Shown here in pieces: positions 39,621 to 48,377 of a DNA stretch of 64,000 nucleotides. How positions within the stretch are numbered: the first letter of the stretch is position 1; the number at the start of each line of letters is the position of its first letter. Position numbers and translations under genes: made by a program. Source of the stretch: Polynucleobacter antarcticus (GTDB lineage: Bacteria; Pseudomonadota; Gammaproteobacteria; Burkholderiales; Burkholderiaceae); the NCBI RefSeq assembly GCF_013307245.1, contig NZ_CP028941.1:496001-560000 (forward strand), read 5' to 3'. The notes beneath the pieces were generated by a model, which made no database searches, had not been told where the DNA came from, and was given only the letters and a program-made list of their open reading frames with translations.

Positions 39621-39905
39621 ATGAACGAGCACTACCCCAACACTACTGTTGATTCTGATCAAGCCGATACGATTGCCTTGTCCATTCAGAGACTTGCTGA
39701 AAAAATTCAGCAAATTACAGAAGCCGTCAAAACATTGAATCAAGAGCGGTTGGCACAAGAAACTAAAATTGAGGATGCTCAGAAACGCATTCAGCATATA
39801 TTGAGTCGTTTGCCAGAGCAAAGTGATGGCCGTCAAATGAATTTACTCGGTGAGCCTGTCACACCAACAAACCCAGAGGATGACAATGAGCCAACAACGC
39901 ATTGA
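39621..39905 (+). CDS. Small coiled-coil protein before zapA (ZapB/TIGR02449-like)
   Basis: A 94-residue protein with a long helix (about residues 20-60, IQRLAEKIQQITEAVKTLNQ) of heptad character, followed by a flexible acidic tail (NPEDDNEPTTH). Such small coiled-coil proteins are often encoded just before zapA in proteobacteria and may act in division. It overlaps zapA by 20 bp. Identification is by context and composition only. Confidence 0.7.
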   Translation: MNEHYPNTTVDSDQADTIALSIQRLAEKIQQITEAVKTLNQERLAQETKIEDAQKRIQHILSRLPEQSDGRQMNLLGEPVTPTNPEDDNEPTTH

Positions 39906-40248
39906 AGTAACTCTCGCTGGGCAAAAAATTACTTTAACTACGAGTACAGAGCATGAGCCTCTGCTGCGTGCCGCCTGCACACTCGTAGACGAACAAATTC
40001 AGTTGGCAATTAATGGTGGCAACCGTAGTATTGAGCGTGCCAGCATGATGGCTGCTCTTAAAATTGCTGGTGATCTGATTGCTTTACAAACAAGTCATCA
40101 AGCGCCTACCGCACAAAGTACTGCGCTCAACAGTAGTCCAGAAGAAATCACTCAACTTCAAAATGAGATTCGTGCATTAGAAGATCAAGTAGATACTCTG
40201 ATGCAAACTCTTTCCCTGCCTGGTTCGCCAAGGCCAATAGTTCCTTGA
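39886..40248 (+). CDS. zapA: Cell division protein ZapA
   Basis: The protein stabilises the FtsZ ring. It starts MSQQRIEVTLAGQKITL and has the tetramerisation helix (IQLAINGGNRSIERASMMAALKIAG split by the usual motifs) and a C-terminal coiled coil (EITQLQNEIRALEDQVDTLM). The ATG at 39886 (120 residues) is preferred over the upstream frame start at 39850 since it carries a GAGGA ribosome-binding site and the family N-terminus. The last 37 bp overlap the 6S RNA gene. Confidence 0.9.
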   Translation: MSQQRIEVTLAGQKITLTTSTEHEPLLRAACTLVDEQIQLAINGGNRSIERASMMAALKIAGDLIALQTSHQAPTAQSTALNSSPEEITQLQNEIRALEDQVDTLMQTLSLPGSPRPIVP

Positions 40249-40424
40249 ACCGATGCGCAAGCATCAGGAACGATCTTTACTTTGTGGGCGTGAGCGTTTC
40301 GATTCTTCACAGTGGCAGCTCGAGCTGTTTACTCCCTGAGTATCTTAATGCACCCAAAACAAGGTAGCCGTTCCACCTTGAACCTTAGGGTTCAGGATGA
40401 CGGCCTAGCGGCTAAGGCGGGGAA
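40212..40424 (+). ncRNA. ssrS: 6S RNA
   Basis: The arms TTCCCTGCCT (40212-40221) and AGGCGGGGAA (40415-40424) pair over 10 bp. The 5' part GGTTCGCCAAGGCC, then CCTTGAACCGAT, and the 3' part CCACCTTGAACC-TTA-GGGTTCA with ACGGCCTAGCGGC match the order of E. coli 6S RNA (TGTTCGC, CCTGAGCCGAT, CACCTTGAACC, GGGTTCA, GCGGC). The position after zapA is the conserved one. 6S RNA binds sigma70 RNA polymerase through its central bubble in stationary phase. The ends are estimated from pairing and may be off by a few bases. Confidence 0.92.
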
Positions 40425-40427
40425 TTC

Positions 40428-41246
40428 ATGTCACTAATTGATATTGCGATGCTGATGCTGTGCGGCAGCATATCTGGATTCTTAGCTGGCTTACTTGGCA
40501 TCGGCGGCGGCATGATTCTTGTGCCATTTATGATCTTGGTATTTAATAACTTGGATTTTAGTCAAAATATTATTGTGCATATGGCGATTGCTACTGGAAT
40601 GGCAACCATCTTATTTACAACCACCTCTGCTATTTGGGCGCATCACAAACATCATTCCATCGACTGGAAATTAGTCGCTGCATTGAGTCCGGGCTTAGTA
40701 GTAGGTAGCTTAGTTGGCGGTAGCGAAATCTTTGAAGCCATTAATACCTCTTGGCTCTCCTTATTCTTTGCCATATTTATTGTCTACACCTCGATCCAAA
40801 TGATCATTAATAAAAAACCCACTGCTGGCCGTGAACTGCCTGGCAAAGTAGGTTTATTCTCTTTTGGGGCATTTGCGGGTGTCATCTCTAGTCTCATTGG
40901 CGCTGGTGGGGCATTTATTACGGTGCCGTTTATGCTTTGGTGCAATGTAAAACCCCACACTGCGATGGCAAGCTCTTCAGGTCTAGGCTTTCCGATTGCT
41001 GCTGCAGCTACGATTGGCTATATGTATGGCAGCTGGGGTAATCCTAACCTTCCTGCCGGATCTCTTGGTTTTGTCTACGTGCCAGCAGTACTCTGTATTG
41101 TGGTCATCAGCATCTTCACGGCTCCTTTAGGAGCAAAGATGGCCAGGAAACTGGATGTGGCTCAGCTAAAGCGGATTTTTGGCGTCATGCTGTTTTTACT
41201 TGCGGCTTTCATGTTTAATGAAAGTCGCAAAGCATTTGGTTATTAA
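40428..41246 (+). CDS. TSUP (TauE/SafE) family permease
   Basis: A 272-residue membrane protein with about 8 helices in two homologous halves, each with a glycine-rich motif: GLLGIGGGMILVPFM in the first and SLIGAGGAFITVPFM in the second. TSUP proteins export sulfite, sulfoacetate or other small anions, and the substrate here is unknown. The ATG at 40428 is only a few bases past the 6S RNA. Its GGCGGGG ribosome-binding region is part of the 6S closing stem. Alternative starts are the ATGs at 40449 and 40455. Confidence 0.85.
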   Translation: MSLIDIAMLMLCGSISGFLAGLLGIGGGMILVPFMILVFNNLDFSQNIIVHMAIATGMATILFTTTSAIWAHHKHHSIDWKLVAALSPGLVVGSLVGGSEIFEAINTSWLSLFFAIFIVYTSIQMIINKKPTAGRELPGKVGLFSFGAFAGVISSLIGAGGAFITVPFMLWCNVKPHTAMASSSGLGFPIAAAATIGYMYGSWGNPNLPAGSLGFVYVPAVLCIVVISIFTAPLGAKMARKLDVAQLKRIFGVMLFLLAAFMFNESRKAFGY

Positions 41247-41267
41247 TCCAACGCCTAGGTTAGCTTT

Positions 41268-42791
41268 TTAAGCTGTATATTGTTGACGCAGAATGTTCTT
41301 CTGCACCTTACCCATTGCATTACGAGGTAAGTCCGAAACAATCTCTAGGCGCTTCGGAATTTTAAAGTTAGCAATCTGCGTTTTAAGCGTTGCGATCATA
41401 GCCTGCGGATCTAATGTCACTCCTGCTTTTGGAACGACTACTGCCATCACTGCCTCACCAAAGTCTGGATGCGGAATACCAATCACAGCGCTCTCATCTA
41501 CGCCATCCATGTCATCAATAAAGCTTTCGATTTCTTTTGGATACACGTTATAGCCGCCAGAGATAATTAAATCCTTGCTACGGCCAACGATACATAGGTA
41601 ATCATCAGGCGCATTGCCGCCATTAGCAGCACCGCCCCAACGACCAACATCCCCTGTTTTAAACCAACCATCTGCAGTAAATTCTTCAGCAGTCTTCTCG
41701 GGCATACGCCAGTAGCCCTTGAAGATATTGGGGCCCTTCACCTGAATGCTACCGATTGCATTCACGGTGCAAGGCTTATTATTTTCATTGACAACGCGTA
41801 CCTTAACGCTTGGCAAAGGCAACCCGACAGATCCCCCTACGCGACTACCTTTATAGGGATTGGAAACCAACATCACGGTCTCACTCATGCCGTAACGTTC
41901 CAAGATAGGCTGCCCAATCACCTCTTTGAAACTATTAAATGTTTCTGTGAGGAGTGGCGCAGAACCAGATACAAACAGGCGCATATTGCGTGCTACTGTT
42001 TTATTAAATTGCTTATCAGCTAAAAGACGGACATAAAAAGTAGGTACACCCATCATCACTGTCGAATGAGGCATGTGATGAATCAATTGCGCAGTATCTA
42101 AACGTGGCAACCAAATCATTTTGCTGCCGTTGATTAAAGCGCCATGAGCAGCGACAAACAAACCGTGCACATGAAAAATGGGGAGTGCATGTAATAGAAC
42201 ATCATTCTTTTGCCAACCCCAAAACTGTTGCAATACCTGCGCATTGCTGCCTAAGTTTTTATGGGTCAACATAGCCCCTTTACTACGGCCAGTCGTACCA
42301 GAGGTATACAAAATCGCTGCTAAATCATCTTCTTTAACAGCGACCGTTTTAAATTGGTCACTCTGACTTCCTGCACGATCTAGCAAGGTACCCTTGCGAT
42401 CCTCATCTAGAGTGAAAACATGTTTAGTGCCAGCCTTAAAAGCGACCTTGGAAACCCAAGAAAAATTCTTGCTACTGCAAGCCACGACTGCTGGTTCAGC
42501 ATTTTCCAGAAAGTACTGAATTTCTGCAGCTTGATAGGCGGTATTTAGTGGCAAATAAACATAGCCTGCTTTGATGGTGGCTAAATACAGAAAAAGTGCT
42601 TCGGGTGACTTCTCAACCTGGACTGCAATGCGAGAACCCGCTGGCAGTTTGAGGCTCTTCAGAAAATTCGCTATCTTGGAAGTCGCACGTTCTAGATCAC
42701 TCCACGAGTAATACAGTCCATCATGTGTTTCTAGTGCGCACGCTTGTTTGTCTTTTGGAAAACCTTTTTCCAAGAGCGAATATAAATTCAT
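41268..42791 (-). CDS. matB: Malonyl-CoA synthetase (acyl-CoA synthetase, MatB-like)
   Basis: An AMP-forming acyl-CoA ligase of about 507 residues, with YTSGTTGRSKGA (P-loop), YGMSETVM, and the C-terminal NVYPKEIESF and GKVQKNILRQ with the catalytic lysine. Malonate is inferred from the nearby malonyl-CoA decarboxylase and from the family MNLYSLLEKGFP start. A frame start further upstream at 42872 would overlap the Bug gene; the ATG at 42789-42791 is preferred. Confidence 0.85.
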   Translation of the reverse strand: MNLYSLLEKGFPKDKQACALETHDGLYYSWSDLERATSKIANFLKSLKLPAGSRIAVQVEKSPEALFLYLATIKAGYVYLPLNTAYQAAEIQYFLENAEPAVVACSSKNFSWVSKVAFKAGTKHVFTLDEDRKGTLLDRAGSQSDQFKTVAVKEDDLAAILYTSGTTGRSKGAMLTHKNLGSNAQVLQQFWGWQKNDVLLHALPIFHVHGLFVAAHGALINGSKMIWLPRLDTAQLIHHMPHSTVMMGVPTFYVRLLADKQFNKTVARNMRLFVSGSAPLLTETFNSFKEVIGQPILERYGMSETVMLVSNPYKGSRVGGSVGLPLPSVKVRVVNENNKPCTVNAIGSIQVKGPNIFKGYWRMPEKTAEEFTADGWFKTGDVGRWGGAANGGNAPDDYLCIVGRSKDLIISGGYNVYPKEIESFIDDMDGVDESAVIGIPHPDFGEAVMAVVVPKAGVTLDPQAMIATLKTQIANFKIPKRLEIVSDLPRNAMGKVQKNILRQQYTA

Positions 42792-42829
42792 TAGAGCCTC
42801 AAAACCAATCAAATAAATACTATTACAAA

Positions 42830-43828
42830 TTAATCTAACTGAGCGCCAGACTTCTTCACTACGCCAGCCCAACGCGCAACGTCAGCCTGCACTTGCTTAC
42901 CAAAGGCTTCGCCATAGAGGTTCGGTGTGTCAGAGCCATTCTTTTCCCAAATTGCTTTCAGCTTAGGCGTATTTAAAGCCTTCTGTACTTCAGCGATCAT
43001 TTTATCTACGATAGGCTTTGGAGTTCCTATAGGCGCATGCATTGAGTACCAAGTAGATACGACATAGTCAGGTAAGCCTGCTTCAGCAAATGTTGGCACA
43101 TTAGGAATAGCAGTGGAGCGCTTATTTGCTGCTAAAGCGATCGCTACTAGTTTGCCAGCATTAATTTGCGGGGCTGAAGTTGCAAGGCCATCAAACTCTA
43201 AGTCTACTTGACCAGCCAAAAGATCTGTCATTGCTGGTCCAGCACCACGATAGGGGATGTGAGTAATAAAAGTGCCTGTTTGAAGCTTAAATAATTCGCC
43301 AGCCAAGTGATGCACTGTACCGCTACCTGCACTCGCGAAATTATATTTGCCTGGATTTTTCTTCATCAATGCAATGAAGTCCTTGGCATTACGCGCGCTC
43401 ACCCGATTTGGGTTAACCACGAGAACCTGAGGAACGTTCGCGATCATAGCAACAGGAATAAAACTTTTCTCAATATCGTAATCAAGATTTTTGTACATCG
43501 AAGGCGCAATAGTATGGTGGGAAGCACCAATAAACCAGGTATAGCCATCAGGCGCTGCTTTGGCAGCAACCGAAGCACCCACAGTTCCGCCAGCACCGCC
43601 GCGGTTATCGATGATGAATTGCTTACCTAATTGCTCGGTGAGTTGAGCAGCTAAGGGTCTAGCAAAAGCATCTGTTCCACCGCCAGCTGGAAATGGATTT
43701 AAAAATGTGACCGTTTTGTTAGGCCATTCTTGAGCTACCACTGCAAGAGGTGCAGCGCAGGCTAAAAATACAGCTTTCTTTAATGTGCTCACCGAAAATA
43801 TTGATGATTTATTCTTACGACTAAACAT
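42830..43828 (-). CDS. Bug/TctC tripartite tricarboxylate-type solute receptor
   Basis: A 332-residue periplasmic protein with a signal peptide (AVFLACAAPLAVVAQ), then WPNKTVTFLNPFPAGGGTDAFARPLA, the Bug-family ligand loop, and DNRGGAGGTVGASVAA. Placement between matB and the malonyl-CoA decarboxylase gene suggests malonate or a related dicarboxylate as ligand. The TctA/TctB membrane partners are not nearby, as is common for Bug receptors. An AAGGAGA ribosome-binding site precedes the ATG. Confidence 0.87.
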   Translation of the reverse strand: MFSRKNKSSIFSVSTLKKAVFLACAAPLAVVAQEWPNKTVTFLNPFPAGGGTDAFARPLAAQLTEQLGKQFIIDNRGGAGGTVGASVAAKAAPDGYTWFIGASHHTIAPSMYKNLDYDIEKSFIPVAMIANVPQVLVVNPNRVSARNAKDFIALMKKNPGKYNFASAGSGTVHHLAGELFKLQTGTFITHIPYRGAGPAMTDLLAGQVDLEFDGLATSAPQINAGKLVAIALAANKRSTAIPNVPTFAEAGLPDYVVSTWYSMHAPIGTPKPIVDKMIAEVQKALNTPKLKAIWEKNGSDTPNLYGEAFGKQVQADVARWAGVVKKSGAQLD

Positions 43829-43940
43829 CTTTGTCTCCTTTTTATATATTTAAAAGTTCGTTACTTCTTTTTGCAAATCTCGCTACATTTTAAGGGTACT
43901 TATGCAGTAATGTATGCGACAAACCGAGGGAAAACACTAA

Positions 43941-45245
43941 CTAAGGCGTCATCAAGCGGCCGACTGCCCTTGAGAACACGATTTCGCCATTAGCAAAGCG
44001 CTCATGATTGTCTTCGACGCTTCCAAGGTCATACAGGTAGTTCACCATAAGACCGGCAGATTGGCGCAGGCCCTTACGTGACAAATCGCCCGCCCAGTTA
44101 ATCAAATGCAACTTAGCGCCATTACCCATATGGAACCTAGCTACAGGGTTCGCGCTACGTCCAGTCGAAGCAAGGCCTAAATAAATACTCGCTAAGGACA
44201 ATAGTGCTGCTTTTTCTTGTTCGGAAACCAGATCGGGGTGCCAGCCAGCTGCCAAGCGCTCGCTCCAAGATTGGCCCTTTAGATTCAACAAGGTCAAAGC
44301 GGCATCTCTTGCTGCTTTCAGGTTCGGTTTCAGGCGTTCTACAGGGACACCGGCACCTAATTCGCCGCCAGCAGTAACCCAATCCATAAAACCAGGAATA
44401 GGCGACAAGGTAACAAAGGTTTTGATCCCGGGGAACTCAGCATGTAATTGCTCTGCCACCCGCTTAATTAAAAAGTTACCCATCGATACACCGCGAAGAC
44501 CAGGCTCACAATTACTAATGGAATAAAAAACAGCCACCTTATATTGAGATACTTGCTCTACTGTCTCCGCTCTTTTGTCCACTAAAGGTGCGATAACTGT
44601 GGCAATTTCAGGCAGTAGTGCGACCTCCACAAAAATTAAAGGCTCGCTCGGCAATTGGGGATGGAAAAAAGCGAAGCAACGACGATCAGGCTGAAGGCGA
44701 CGACGTAAATCATCCCAACCATCAATCGCGTGTACAGCCTCATGCTGAATCAGCTTCTCTAACACTTCAGCCGGGGATTTCCAATCTACCCGATGCATTT
44801 TTAAAAAGCCAGGATTAAACCAGGAAGAGAGTAAGTGGCGCAGATCAAAATCAACCGCAGCGAGTTCTGGTTTTTTATCCAGTAACTCCAATAAATCGCG
44901 ACGCATTTCTACTACTGCGGCAGTGCCTTGGCTAGCACGGTTTAAGCGTCGAAAAAATTCCTGACGAGGAGATTCGGCAACCTTTTGCAGTTGAATGTAA
45001 TTACGCGCACTGGCATCAGCAACAAAATTTTGTGCCGCCTTTAAAACATCGTTTGCCTGTGGGTTGAGCTTCTCAAATAGAAAGGTGAAAAAAGCAACAT
45101 GCTGGTCCTTGGCCAACTTACGATAGTGATTCACTACATCGTCTGCCATGCTCAATCCGTTGGACTCACCCCGCTCCGATATTAAGCGCTTGGCTGCATT
45201 GTGGGCCTTAGATAAATTTCTGGCTTTGGTGAGCTTTTCCAGCAT
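43941..45245 (-). CDS. Malonyl-CoA decarboxylase
   Basis: The 434-residue protein matches the MCD family, which releases CO2 from malonyl-CoA to give acetyl-CoA. An N-terminal helical domain is followed by the GNAT-like catalytic domain with HPQLPSEPLIFVEVALLP, VFYSISNCEPGLRGVSMGNFLIKRV (in pieces) and LSPIPGF; the Ser/His pair lies in this region. It begins the malonate set (MCD, Bug, matB on the same strand). Its promoter is in the 125 bp before it. Confidence 0.9.
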   Translation of the reverse strand: MLEKLTKARNLSKAHNAAKRLISERGESNGLSMADDVVNHYRKLAKDQHVAFFTFLFEKLNPQANDVLKAAQNFVADASARNYIQLQKVAESPRQEFFRRLNRASQGTAAVVEMRRDLLELLDKKPELAAVDFDLRHLLSSWFNPGFLKMHRVDWKSPAEVLEKLIQHEAVHAIDGWDDLRRRLQPDRRCFAFFHPQLPSEPLIFVEVALLPEIATVIAPLVDKRAETVEQVSQYKVAVFYSISNCEPGLRGVSMGNFLIKRVAEQLHAEFPGIKTFVTLSPIPGFMDWVTAGGELGAGVPVERLKPNLKAARDAALTLLNLKGQSWSERLAAGWHPDLVSEQEKAALLSLASIYLGLASTGRSANPVARFHMGNGAKLHLINWAGDLSRKGLRQSAGLMVNYLYDLGSVEDNHERFANGEIVFSRAVGRLMTP

Positions 45246-45370
45246 GAATGACTTTCGAAAGAAGGGAAACTAGTGAGAAATGGGGGGAATCTACGGAATT
45301 AGGGTCATTACAAGATCAAGTTGAGCTAATTTAGAAGAATTAACTACAAAAGACCTAAAAAAATGACTTT

Positions 45371-46171
45371 TTAACTACTGATAACTACCTTTTTCGTATT
45401 TACTCTCACTATAAGGTAAATTCCAAAAATGATCATTGGGATGGATAGCCACTGACCCATAGAAAGCCCTAGTCCCAGTAGGCCTAAAAACGCATCAGGT
45501 TCACGGGCGAACTCAGCCAAGAAACGGCAAATGCCATAGCCCAGTAAAAATAGACCTGAAACTTGACCCACTCGACGTGATTTACCGGAGTACAACCAAA
45601 GCAACACCCCTAAGCAAAGTCCTTCACCAAAGAACTGATAGAGCTGGGAGGGATGCCGTGGAATGGCATCCACCATCGGAAAAATCATGGCCCACGGTAA
45701 ATCAGTAGGCCTTCCCCAAAGTTCGCCATTGATAAAGTTACCTAAGCGCCCAAATGCTAAGCCAAACGGTACGAGCGGTGCCACCAAATCACTTACAACA
45801 AAAAATGACACCTTACGGCGTTGAGCGAACCAAAGCAATGCAAGTAGAACGCCCAAAAGCCCCCCATGAAAAGACATGCCGCCTTCCCATATTTTGAGAA
45901 TACTGAGTGGGTTTGCAAGGTAATAGCCGGGCATATAAAACAAGGTGTAGCCTAAGCGGCCACCCAGCACTACCCCCAAGACTCCTGCAAATAAGAGATC
46001 TTCTAGATCTTTGTAGGTCCAACCCAAAGCTTGGTATTGAGAACCACGAATACGTAGTCGTCCCAATAATAAAAATTGAGCAAAGGCCATGAGATACATC
46101 AAGCCATACCAATGGATCGCAAAAGAGCCTATGCGCAGTACTGCAGGATCAAACTCAGGATGGATCAACAT
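45371..46171 (-). CDS. lgt: Prolipoprotein diacylglyceryl transferase
   Basis: The 266-residue inner-membrane enzyme attaches diacylglycerol to the lipobox cysteine of prolipoproteins. It has the signature [16 protein letters not shown], the HWYGLMYL start segment and seven membrane helices. Length is normal. holC lies 14 bp upstream on the same strand. Confidence 0.96.
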   Translation of the reverse strand: MLIHPEFDPAVLRIGSFAIHWYGLMYLMAFAQFLLLGRLRIRGSQYQALGWTYKDLEDLLFAGVLGVVLGGRLGYTLFYMPGYYLANPLSILKIWEGGMSFHGGLLGVLLALLWFAQRRKVSFFVVSDLVAPLVPFGLAFGRLGNFINGELWGRPTDLPWAMIFPMVDAIPRHPSQLYQFFGEGLCLGVLLWLYSGKSRRVGQVSGLFLLGYGICRFLAEFAREPDAFLGLLGLGLSMGQWLSIPMIIFGIYLIVRVNTKKVVISS

Positions 46172-46185
46172 AAAAAGAAGGTGTG

Positions 46186-46653
46186 TTACTGCGTTTTAGA
46201 TTGATCAAAATTGTGTAGTTCATGGCCCAAGTCGCGATAAGCTTTATAGCGCTCGCGACCTGCTAAGCGCTCTGCCTCGTTTACAGTGACTACTTCCACA
46301 ATTCGAGGAAAGCGAGCTGCCAACGCAGGTACATCTTGCGGCATCCGCATCCCCAGATGAATCATGACATCAGCATGAGGAAGAGTGGCCAAAGAGGGCG
46401 AATAAAAGTCTTCGGTTAATACGATGGGTGTTTCAGCTGCGGCTTCATCATCAATAAAACAATGCGGTAAAAAATCCAGCGCGCTGAATGTCCATAACAA
46501 GGCATCTAACTTTTGCAGATCCACTTGCTCACCGACCATCACAATATTGCGCACCGGTTGGCCAGCAGCAGTGGCACTCCAAATCTTACGGGTGAGCCGG
46601 CAAGCGTATTCGAGCTTATCGTGGACATTGCTGTGAAAATCAATCCGCGCCAT
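46186..46653 (-). CDS. holC: DNA polymerase III subunit chi
   Basis: A 155-residue HolC protein that links the clamp loader to SSB. The start [23 protein letters not shown] and the [17 protein letters not shown] block are typical. It is squeezed between pepA (3 bp upstream) and lgt, the usual pepA-holC arrangement. Confidence 0.88.
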   Translation of the reverse strand: MARIDFHSNVHDKLEYACRLTRKIWSATAAGQPVRNIVMVGEQVDLQKLDALLWTFSALDFLPHCFIDDEAAAETPIVLTEDFYSPSLATLPHADVMIHLGMRMPQDVPALAARFPRIVEVVTVNEAERLAGRERYKAYRDLGHELHNFDQSKTQ

Positions 46654-46656
46654 GAA

Positions 46657-48258
46657 TTACTTTTGTTCGAGTAAGTAATTTACCAATAGCGGTACTGGGC
46701 GACCCGTAGAACCTTTTGCAGCCCCGCTCTTCCAAGCAGTGCCTGCAATATCTAAATGCGCCCACTTATATTTTTCAGTAAAGCGCGACAAAAAGCATGC
46801 AGCAGTCACACTTCCTGCAGGGCGGCCACCTATATTGGCTACGTCTGCAAAATTTGACTTGAGTTGCTCATGATAGGCGGCATCCAAAGGAAGTCGCCAA
46901 ACGGTATCAAGAGAGGCATGACCCGCTTTAGTCAGAGCATTGATTAAATTCTCGTCATCAGAAAATACCCCACTATGTACATGCCCCAGAGCAATAATGC
47001 ACGCACCCGTCAAGGTAGCCACATCAATCACTGCCTTCGGCTTGAAACGCTCAACATAGGTTAAGGCATCGCACAAAATGAGACGGCCTTCTGCATCAGT
47101 ATTGAGAATCTCTATAGTTTGACCAGACATACTTTTGACAATATCGCCTGGGCGAGCTGCACGACCCGAAGGCATATTTTCACAAGTAGGGATCACAGCA
47201 ATGACATTCTTTTTTAACTTCATCAAAGCCGTTGCGTACATGGTGCCGATAACAGACGCAGCGCCACACATGTCATACTTCATCTCATCCATTGCCTCGC
47301 CTGGCTTTAAGGAGATGCCGCCTGTATCGAAGGTGATGCCTTTACCAACTAGTACGATAGGCGCTTCTCCCGCCTTGCCACCTTGATGCCGCATCACAAT
47401 AAATTGAGGAGGCGTTTCTGAACCCTGAGCTACCGCTAAAAAAGAACCCATGCCCAAAGCTTCTATCTGCTTACGGCCCAGTACTTCCACTTTTAAATCT
47501 GTTTTTTTGCTCAAGCCCTGTGCTGCTTTACCCAAATAGGTCGGCGTGCAAATATTTGGCGGTAAATTACCCAAATCTTTAGCGAAATGCATTCCCTCTA
47601 CCATCGCAGCACCTTCAGCAACTGCCGCCTTGAGCTCCTTAGCACAGGCATCATTGCCAGCAAAGATCAGCTGATTAAAAACATCTGCCTTGTCTTTCGC
47701 TTTAAATTTCATTGCGGGTTGGCGCACTCCAAAACGATAGGCTTGGTCACCCGCATATTGAATAGTCAAACGTACTTCTTCTGCAATCCAATCAGCACGA
47801 TGACCTAGCGCAAAACTAGGAATAAACCAGAGCGCATTTTGAATAGACCCACCAGTCAGTTGCTTTAAGGCTGCACGCGCAATTTTTGAATAGGCCGTCA
47901 AGCTACGGGCGCTGGCGGTAGAGATATCGCCCAAAGACACCAACAATATCCGTTTGCTCTTAACCCCAGCTGCAGCCCAAGACTTTTCAGCACGCAATAA
48001 ACAAACCGATGCCGCTTGTGCATCTAGATCCCCAAGAAGATTTGCATGACTGACTGCGCCACCCAGTAATCGATCTAATTCGATCAAAAGGCCAGATTTT
48101 GCTTTGCCAGCTCCTAAAGCATCGAAATCCGCTTTGGAGTAGGCCAAAATTAAACAATCTGAGCCCTGGGAGAGCATCGTCACCAAGCTTGATTTCAGTT
48201 GCTTAGGGTTATTAGTGTCTGCTTGGGCGAAAATCTTACTGGTAAATTGAATAGTCAT
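46657..48258 (-). CDS. pepA: Leucyl aminopeptidase (cytosol aminopeptidase)
   Basis: The 533-residue M17 enzyme has the metal-ligand motif NTDAEGRL and VGKGITFDTGGISLKPG, with KYDMCGAASV. It forms hexamers with two metals and removes N-terminal residues; in E. coli the same protein also binds DNA. It is divergent from lptF. A GTTCAC-N7-GTGAAC palindrome lies between the two genes. Confidence 0.95.
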   Translation of the reverse strand: MTIQFTSKIFAQADTNNPKQLKSSLVTMLSQGSDCLILAYSKADFDALGAGKAKSGLLIELDRLLGGAVSHANLLGDLDAQAASVCLLRAEKSWAAAGVKSKRILLVSLGDISTASARSLTAYSKIARAALKQLTGGSIQNALWFIPSFALGHRADWIAEEVRLTIQYAGDQAYRFGVRQPAMKFKAKDKADVFNQLIFAGNDACAKELKAAVAEGAAMVEGMHFAKDLGNLPPNICTPTYLGKAAQGLSKKTDLKVEVLGRKQIEALGMGSFLAVAQGSETPPQFIVMRHQGGKAGEAPIVLVGKGITFDTGGISLKPGEAMDEMKYDMCGAASVIGTMYATALMKLKKNVIAVIPTCENMPSGRAARPGDIVKSMSGQTIEILNTDAEGRLILCDALTYVERFKPKAVIDVATLTGACIIALGHVHSGVFSDDENLINALTKAGHASLDTVWRLPLDAAYHEQLKSNFADVANIGGRPAGSVTAACFLSRFTEKYKWAHLDIAGTAWKSGAAKGSTGRPVPLLVNYLLEQK

Positions 48259-48330
48259 GATCTCTTGCGGTATTTTTAAGTCAATTCAAAGGGAAAAATA
48301 GGTATTTATCCATTATCCTCCGACATGAAG

Positions 48331-48349
48331 GTTCACATCTTGAGTGAAC
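48331..48349. promoter_or_regulatory. Palindrome in the pepA-lptF divergent region
   Basis: GTTCAC (48331-48336) and GTGAAC (48344-48349) are separated by 7 bp, about 30 bp before lptF. A second, longer-range inverted repeat, ATAGGTATT (48298-48306) with AATACCTAT (48367-48375), encloses it. They could be operator or structural elements. No regulator is identified. Confidence 0.3.
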
Positions 48350-48377
48350 TAATATAAGCCAAACCGAATACCTATCC

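Noticed and set aside
42792..42872. Upstream extension of matB
   Set aside because: It runs into the Bug gene and adds 27 residues before the family start; a normal ATG is at 42791.
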